A stretch of 37,784 nucleotides of DNA from NCBI GenBank assembly GCA_945957125.1, contig CAMFJT010000024.1:1-37784 (forward strand), given 5' to 3'. Positions 33,024 to 37,784 of the stretch are shown piece after piece. Both the position numbers and the translations under genes were made by a program. The DNA is from an uncultured Rhodospirillales bacterium (GTDB lineage Bacteria > Pseudomonadota > Alphaproteobacteria > Reyranellales > Reyranellaceae). Position 1 is the stretch's first letter, and each line of letters starts with the position of its first letter. The notes below the pieces were generated by a model. The model saw only the letters and a program-made list of their open reading frames with translations. It was not told the origin of the DNA and searched no databases.

Positions 33024-33853
33024 GGCGCGTGCTCGCCTGGCTGCGGCGCGATCTGCGGGCGGCGCTGAGCGTCGGCTTCCTCCTGCTGCTGCTCGGCCTG
33101 TCGGTCGCCGCGCCGGTCGTGGCGCCGCATTCGCCGACCCGCCAGGACGTCAACAACACCCTGCACGAGCCCGACGCGTCGCATCCGCTCGGCACCGACG
33201 ATCTCGGCCGCGACGTGCTCTCGCGCCTGATCTACGGCGCGCCGGCCACGCTCTATGCCAGCTTCCTCGCGGTGACGGTGGCGATCGTGATCGGCGTGCC
33301 GGTCGGGCTGCTGGCGGGCTTCCTCGGCGGCTGGATCGACGACGCGATCAGCCGGCTGATCGACACCCTGCTCTCGTTCCCTGCAATCGTGCTGGCGATC
33401 GCGGTGACCGGCGCGCTGGGCATCGGCCTGACCAACGGCATGATCGCGGTCGGCATCGTCTTCTCGCCGCAGCTCGCCCGGCTGGTGCGTGCCCAGACGC
33501 TGATCGTGAAGCAGGAGCTGTACGTCGACGCCGCCCGGGTCTTCGGCGCCAGCGTCGGCCGCATTCTGTGGAAGCACGTCGTGCCCAACGCCATCCAGCC
33601 GGTGATCGTGCAGGTCACGCTGCTGCTCGCCGTCGCGCTGCTGGCCGAGGCGAGCCTCAGCTTCCTCGGCCTCGGCGTGCAGCCGCCGCAGCCGAGCTGG
33701 GGCGCCATGCTCGCCCGCGCCTACCACTACATGGAGATCGCGCCCGAGCAGATGTACGCGCCGGGGATCGCCATCCTGCTGACCGCGCTCGCCTTCAACG
33801 CGCTGGGCGAGTCGCTGCGGGTCGCCCTCGATCCGACCATGAAGCGGCGGTGA
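33020..33853 (+). CDS. ABC transporter permease, DppC/OppC-type
   Basis: 277 residues with about six transmembrane helices. The DppC hallmarks HPLGTDDLGRDVLSRLIYGAPATL (residues about 54-77), the EAA loop QELYVDAARVFGASVGRILWKHVVPNAIQPVIVQ and the ending SFLGLGVQPPQPSWGAML with NALGESLRVALDPTMKRR are all present. It pairs with the upstream permease. It is the last gene of the operon; a long inverted repeat (33880-33956) follows 27 bases after the stop and separates it from the convergent NIPSNAP-like gene. Confidence 0.93.
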   Translation: MRRVLAWLRRDLRAALSVGFLLLLLGLSVAAPVVAPHSPTRQDVNNTLHEPDASHPLGTDDLGRDVLSRLIYGAPATLYASFLAVTVAIVIGVPVGLLAGFLGGWIDDAISRLIDTLLSFPAIVLAIAVTGALGIGLTNGMIAVGIVFSPQLARLVRAQTLIVKQELYVDAARVFGASVGRILWKHVVPNAIQPVIVQVTLLLAVALLAEASLSFLGLGVQPPQPSWGAMLARAYHYMEIAPEQMYAPGIAILLTALAFNALGESLRVALDPTMKRR

Positions 33854-33879
33854 TCCTGCCCGAGAGCCCGTCTTGCGCT

Positions 33880-33956
33880 GGGGGCGCGCCACTCCAGTGG
33901 CGCGTCATGGGGTGCTGCAACGGCGAGAAGACGCGCCACTGGAGTGGCGCGCCCCC
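33880..33956. repeat. Perfect 27-base inverted repeat with internally palindromic arms
   Basis: The left arm (33880-33906) starts GGGGGCGCGCCACTCCAGTG and its exact reverse complement lies at 33930-33956, around a 23-base centre. Each arm is itself a palindrome, CGCGCCACT-CC-AGTGGCGCG. It lies between the convergent permease and NIPSNAP-like genes and can fold on either transcript. It is probably the same class as 10120-10193 and 16916-16947. Confidence 0.88.
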
Positions 33957-33982
33957 GGCATAAGGCCCCTGAACTCAAGGAC

Positions 33983-34672
33983 TCACGTCCAGCGCGCGTT
34001 GTCCGGCTTGTCGACCGCAGTCAGGAGCGTGGCGGTGCTGACGACCGTCCAGTCGCAGAGGTCGTAGCGGCGGCTCAGCATGTCGCGCACCTTGGATTCG
34101 GACTTGCCCTCCGGCAGCTTCGAGCGTTCCCACATCGCGAGGTTCGGCCGCCGCGTCAGCAGCAGGCTGCGCACGCCGGCATGGATGCCGGCGCCGGTCA
34201 CCTCGTCGTTGTCAGTGCCGGTGCGGTCGCCGACCGCCTGCCACAGCCCGATCACCTGCGAGTCGTAGGCGCTCTCGAAGCCGGGCCAGGCGCCGGCGCA
34301 GAGATCGAGAAACTCGGGCCAATGCTGTTGCGGCGTTGCGAACCAGCGGAAGGCGTAGTTGCCCTGCCGTCGCGGGGGCGTCGGGTCCGTCGGCCGCAGC
34401 GTCGGCAGCAGGACCTCGCTGCGCCGCGTCCACACATCGGCCTCGCCGAGCAGGAGAAGACGTTCGGCCTCCGCCGCGCGGATCGGCGACGGCCAGACCG
34501 TCATCGCCTGGATCTCGTCGCGCGGACGACCGATCTGGCTGCGCCACAGGCCGTAGAGCTTCCCGCCGGCGGCGGCGATGCGCTGCGCGCCGCCCTGCGC
34601 CAGCCGCTCGGCGACCGCCTGCCACTGCCGGGGCGCCGTATCGATGCGGTGGTGGACGTAGAGCTCGCTCAC
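33983..34672 (-). CDS. NIPSNAP-like protein of unknown function
   Basis: 229 residues, no signal peptide or membrane segment. It appears to contain two similar halves. The first starts MSELYVHHRIDTAPRQWQAV and has AAAGGKLYGLWRSQIGRPRDEIQAMTVWP. The second has RWFATPQQHWPEFLDLCAGAWPGFESAYDSQVIGLWQ and ends LLLTRRPNLAMWERSK. A short alpha/beta unit ending in an RxxNLAxWE-type motif is characteristic of NIPSNAP dimeric alpha-beta barrels. The ATG overlaps the monooxygenase stop (ATGA), so the two are translationally coupled and probably act in the same pathway. No catalytic function is claimed. Confidence 0.6.
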   Translation of the reverse strand: MSELYVHHRIDTAPRQWQAVAERLAQGGAQRIAAAGGKLYGLWRSQIGRPRDEIQAMTVWPSPIRAAEAERLLLLGEADVWTRRSEVLLPTLRPTDPTPPRRQGNYAFRWFATPQQHWPEFLDLCAGAWPGFESAYDSQVIGLWQAVGDRTGTDNDEVTGAGIHAGVRSLLLTRRPNLAMWERSKLPEGKSESKVRDMLSRRYDLCDWTVVSTATLLTAVDKPDNARWT

Positions 34673-36312
34673 GCGCCGACCGTCTCGTGCCGGCCGAGGG
34701 CGAAGCCCTCGTAGCCCTTCGCCGCGACCTCGTCACAGCGCTTCTTGTAGCGATCGAAGCCGCCGACATAGGGCATGAACACCCGCGGCTTGCCCGGGAT
34801 GTTGGCACCCATGTACCAGGAGTTGGCCAGCGGATAGAGCGTCGAATCGGCAATCTGATTGACGTGCTGGACCCAGTCGCTCTCGGCCTTCGGCGTCGGC
34901 TCGATGCGGTCGAGCTGGTGGCGGCCGAGATGGTCGATCGCCTCGGCGATCCAGTCGACATGCTGCTCGATGCTGGCGATCATCTGCGTCTTCACGCCGG
35001 GGCTGCCCGGGCCGGTGACCACGAACATGTTGGGGAAGCCCGCCACCATCAGCCCGAGATAGGTCAGCGGCCCGCCCTCCCAGTGCTCGCGCAGCGAGGC
35101 GCCGTCGCTCGTGCGCACGTCGATCTCCTTCAGCGCGCCGGTCATGGCATCGAAGCCGGTCGCGAAGACGATGGCGTCGAGCGCATCCTCGGCGCCCGAG
35201 GCGAGCCGCAGACCGGTGGGAATGATCTCCGCGATCGGATCGCTGCGCACGTCGACCAGAGAGACGTTCGGGCGATTGTAGGTCTCGTAATAGTGGGTAT
35301 CGAGGCAGAGCCGCTTGGTGCCGATCGGATGGTCCTTCGGCGCCAGCAGCTCGGCGGTCCTCGGATCCTTCACCATGCCGCGGATCTTGTTGCGCACGAA
35401 CTCCGAGGCGGTGTCGTTCGACGCCTTGTTCACCAGCAGGTCGGTGTAGGCGTAGAGATAGCTGATCGAGCCGCCCTCCTGCCACTTGGCCTCGTAGGCG
35501 CGGTTGCGCTCCTCCTCGGAGATATCGAGCGCCGATTTCGTCGGCTTGGGATGGCCGCCGATCGCGAATGGCGTTTCCATCGCCGCGGCGCGCCGCGCCG
35601 GATACTCGGCCTTGTGCCGGCGCTCCTTGTCCTGCGGCATCGGTCCGTTGCGCGCCGGCAGGCTGAAATTGGCGGTGCGCTGGAACACCGTGAGGTGCGT
35701 GGCCTGCTGCGCGATGAGCGGGATCATCTGCACGCCCGACGAGCCGGTGCCGATCACGCCGACCCGCAGGCCGGTAAAGTCGACACCCTCGTGCGGCCAC
35801 AGGCCGGAATGGTACCACTTGCCCTTGAAATCGTGGATGCCCTTGAAGTCGGGCACCCGCGGGGTCGAGAGGTTGCCGGCCGCCATCACGCAGTAGCGCG
35901 CGCGGACCTCCTCGCCCGTATCGGTCTTCACGATCCATTCGTTGGCCGCCGAATCGAACAGAGCCGACGTGATCCGCGTATCGAGCTGCACGTCGCGGCG
36001 CAGGTCGAAGCGGTCGGCGACGTGGTTGATGTATTTCAGGATCTCGGGTTGCGTGCCGTAGCGCTCCGGCCACTTCCATTCCTGCTGCAGCGCGTCCGAG
36101 AACGAATAGGAGTATTCCAGGCTCTCGACATCGCAGCGCGCGCCGGGATAGCGGTTCCAGAACCAGGTGCCGCCGATGCCCGAACCGGCTTCGTAGGCGC
36201 GTACCTTCAGACCCATGCCGCGCAGGCGATGGATTGCGTACAGCCCGGCGAGCCCGCCGCCGACGATCAAGACATCGAGCTGGCGCGGGACGGGATGCGA
36301 AGCATCGGGCAT
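34669..36312 (-). CDS. Flavin-containing Baeyer-Villiger-type monooxygenase
   Basis: 547 residues from the ATG at 36312, which has GGAG 8 bases upstream; the frame continues to 36348 without support. The FAD fold LIVGGGLAGLYAIHRLRGMG is at residues about 15-34, and the NADPH fold VGVIGTGSSGVQMIP is near 184-198. The fingerprint of type I Baeyer-Villiger enzymes, FxGxxxHxxxWP, is met by FKGKWYHSGLWP (162-173). GGTWFWNRYPGARCDVES is typical of the cyclohexanone/cyclododecanone and steroid monooxygenase group. It would insert oxygen next to a ketone to give an ester or lactone. The substrate is unknown; it is coupled to a NIPSNAP-like gene. Confidence 0.92.
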   Translation of the reverse strand: MPDASHPVPRQLDVLIVGGGLAGLYAIHRLRGMGLKVRAYEAGSGIGGTWFWNRYPGARCDVESLEYSYSFSDALQQEWKWPERYGTQPEILKYINHVADRFDLRRDVQLDTRITSALFDSAANEWIVKTDTGEEVRARYCVMAAGNLSTPRVPDFKGIHDFKGKWYHSGLWPHEGVDFTGLRVGVIGTGSSGVQMIPLIAQQATHLTVFQRTANFSLPARNGPMPQDKERRHKAEYPARRAAAMETPFAIGGHPKPTKSALDISEEERNRAYEAKWQEGGSISYLYAYTDLLVNKASNDTASEFVRNKIRGMVKDPRTAELLAPKDHPIGTKRLCLDTHYYETYNRPNVSLVDVRSDPIAEIIPTGLRLASGAEDALDAIVFATGFDAMTGALKEIDVRTSDGASLREHWEGGPLTYLGLMVAGFPNMFVVTGPGSPGVKTQMIASIEQHVDWIAEAIDHLGRHQLDRIEPTPKAESDWVQHVNQIADSTLYPLANSWYMGANIPGKPRVFMPYVGGFDRYKKRCDEVAAKGYEGFALGRHETVGA

Positions 36313-36454
36313 GTCGACTCCGGCTGTATTTTGCTGTGCGAGCGGCAATAACCGCGTCCGAAAGCAAAACTCTCTCGCGCAAGGCGATTTGGCAAGGGTG
36401 GCACGCTTTGGCGTGCGTGGTCAGAAGATTGTTTCATCTTTATGATTAGACCCC

Positions 36455-37606
36455 TTGGACCAGACGGTTTCTCCTCCTGCCCTCGGCGCGGCGCAAAGCC
36501 AGGCCGGATGGGTGCATGCCCGGCCCCGCCTCTTCTTTCTGCGGCCGCGGTTTCTCGTCATCGCTGCGGCGCTGCTGGCCGCCATCGCCTACGGCGGCTA
36601 CGAAGCCTATCTGCGCTTCACGCACATCTACGAATACGACGCCCGCGCCACGGCCGACATCGTGACGATCTCCAGCCGGGCCGAAGGCTGGGTGGTCGAG
36701 ATGCCGGCGCCGGAGGGCACACGGGTCGATGCCGGCCAGGTCGTGGCCAGGATCGACGACCGCATCGCCAAGCTCCGCGTCGACGCGCTGAAAGCCCAGA
36801 TCGAGGGCATCCGGGTCGAACGGGCGCGGCTCAAGGCCGAGCGCAGCCTCGATCGCGAGCAGGTCGACGCGGCGATGCGGACACGGACCTCCGGCGTGAC
36901 GGTCCGCGAGAAGGCCCGGCAGGCGCTCCAGTCCGACCTCGACTTCGCGAAGCTCGAGCTCGACCGGGCCAAGTCGCTGTTCGCGACACGGGTGATCAAC
37001 GAGCGCCAGCTCCAGACCGCCCAGGCAGCGGTCACCAAGCTCGAATTCCAGATGCTGCAGATGAAGGCCGAGCACGAGCAGGCCGAGGGCAGCCTGGACG
37101 AGGCGCGCGCCGGCCAGGAACGGCTGAAGGTGATCGACGCGCAGATCGAGGCGCTGACCTACCAGGTCGCCAACCTCGCCGCGCAGATGCACCAGCAGCA
37201 GGTCGACGTCGAGGACCGCACGATCAAGAGCCCCGTGCCGGCCGTGATCGACCGGACGTTCGTGCTGCCCGGTGAGTACGTGGCCGCCGGCCAGCGTATC
37301 CTGATGCTGCACAACCCGAACGAGGTCTGGGTCGAGGCCAACATCAAGGAGACTCAGGTCGGCCAGGTGAAGCTCGGCCAGACCGTTCACGTCACCGTCG
37401 ATGCCTATCCCGGCGTCCCGTTCACCGGCAAGGTGGCGCGCATCGGCAACGCCACGACGGCGCGCTTCGCGCTGCTGCCGACGCCGAACCCCTCGGGCAA
37501 CTTCACCAAGATCACCCAGCGCGTGCCGGTGAAGATCGACATCGTCAATCCGCCCCGGCCGCTGACGCCGGGCATGATGGTCGAAGTCGAGATTGACATA
37601 CGATAG
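36455..37606 (+). CDS. HlyD/EmrA-family membrane fusion protein
   Basis: 383 residues from a TTG start; no ATG or GTG lies nearby in frame. It has one N-terminal transmembrane helix (LVIAAALLAAIAYGGYEAYL, about residues 34-53), then the biotin-lipoyl half ADIVTISSRAEGWVVEMPAPEGTRVDAGQVVARID, a long coiled coil (about 110-240) and the second lipoyl half and beta-barrel (VPAVIDRTFVLPGEYVAAGQRIL, then VWVEANIKETQVGQVKLGQTVHVTVDAYPG). It links an inner-membrane exporter to an outer-membrane channel. The exporter gene follows with overlap, as in emrAB. It diverges from the monooxygenase gene across 142 bases. Confidence 0.9.
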   Translation: MDQTVSPPALGAAQSQAGWVHARPRLFFLRPRFLVIAAALLAAIAYGGYEAYLRFTHIYEYDARATADIVTISSRAEGWVVEMPAPEGTRVDAGQVVARIDDRIAKLRVDALKAQIEGIRVERARLKAERSLDREQVDAAMRTRTSGVTVREKARQALQSDLDFAKLELDRAKSLFATRVINERQLQTAQAAVTKLEFQMLQMKAEHEQAEGSLDEARAGQERLKVIDAQIEALTYQVANLAAQMHQQQVDVEDRTIKSPVPAVIDRTFVLPGEYVAAGQRILMLHNPNEVWVEANIKETQVGQVKLGQTVHVTVDAYPGVPFTGKVARIGNATTARFALLPTPNPSGNFTKITQRVPVKIDIVNPPRPLTPGMMVEVEIDIR

Positions 37607-37784
37607 CCCGCAGGTCCTGGCCGAACGGTACGGCGAGAACTACCGCTGGTACGTGACCGTCACCGGCATGGTCGGCGTCGTGTCGATGGTGCTGGCGATG
37701 ACCACCGTCAACGTCGCGGTGCCGGACGTGATGGGCGCCTTCGGCATCGGCCAGGACAAGGCGCAGTGGATGTCGTCGGCCTAC
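37593..37784 (+). CDS. MFS drug exporter, DHA2/EmrB-type (partial, cut by window end)
   Basis: The first 64 residues are present if translation starts at a TTG that overlaps the EmrA-like gene's end by 14 bases. After a short polar leader (MTYDSPQVLAERYGENYRWY) comes a first transmembrane helix with VGVVSMVLAMTTVNVAVPDV, the TM1 motif of 14-helix DHA2 exporters, and then GIGQDKAQWMSSAY, the usual link to TM2. With the EmrA-like partner it should form a proton-driven efflux pump for hydrophobic drugs or metabolites. The rest lies outside the window. Confidence 0.85.
   Translation, partial: MTYDSPQVLAERYGENYRWYVTVTGMVGVVSMVLAMTTVNVAVPDVMGAFGIGQDKAQWMSSAY

Noticed and set aside
34336..36351. 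671-codon plus-strand frame
   Set aside because: Antisense to the Baeyer-Villiger-type monooxygenase and its partner; no recognisable domain.

Overview
The window is GC-rich (with GC-ending codons) and very gene-dense. It looks like a chromosomal segment of a free-living alphaproteobacterium, with Rhodospirillales or Reyranella-like lineages as my best guess. The grounds are the order chorismate mutase - hisC - tyrC diverging from metX - metW, a SAM-II type riboswitch in front of metX (typical of alphaproteobacteria), a DUF1127 protein, many ATGA/GTGA start-stop overlaps, and GC-rich palindromic repeats between genes. No rRNA, tRNA, CRISPR array, integrase or transposase was seen. Most long open frames opposite the genes are high-GC shadows.

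Region 1 (about 1-8.6 kb, minus strand) is a catabolic or accessory block. It holds a PPOX-type flavin protein, a FecR-domain exported protein, two luciferase-like (LLM) flavin monooxygenases, a short-chain dehydrogenase, a MarR regulator, an HpaB-type flavin hydroxylase and a GcvA-like LysR regulator. Three families of palindromic repeats fill its gaps. A 9-4-9 palindrome overlaps the predicted -35 box of the first LLM gene.

Region 2 (8.6-16.9 kb) is mixed. It holds a small DUF1127 protein with a strong terminator, a TPR protein whose C-terminus is written by a palindromic repeat, an EamA exporter, an M20 peptidase, a DUF2167 membrane protein, an FAD oxidoreductase, and a Cys/Met-metabolism PLP enzyme facing a TetR regulator.

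Region 3 (16.9-22.6 kb) is the amino-acid core. The minus-strand operon is chorismate mutase (with a degenerate prephenate-dehydratase-like tail), hisC, tyrC and a ChaC-like gene. It diverges from metX-metW, which is preceded by a promoter, a SAM-II aptamer and an intrinsic terminator. The terminator repeats the aptamer's pseudoknot sequences, so a four-segment attenuation switch can be proposed. A frameshifted Phd-like antitoxin remnant follows metW.

Region 4 (22.6-26.8 kb) contains an overlapping minus-strand run (methyltransferase, DUF1932-type dehydrogenase, YbaK deacylase, GNAT), a divergent gloB and a small OmpA-domain protein.

Region 5 (26.8-33.9 kb) is a complete peptide/nickel-type ABC operon. 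It has two ATPases, two tandemly duplicated Tat-type solute-binding proteins, a hairpin-rich spacer and two permeases. Region 6 (33.9 kb to the end) contains a NIPSNAP-like protein coupled to a Baeyer-Villiger-type monooxygenase, and a divergent EmrA/EmrB efflux pair cut by the window edge.
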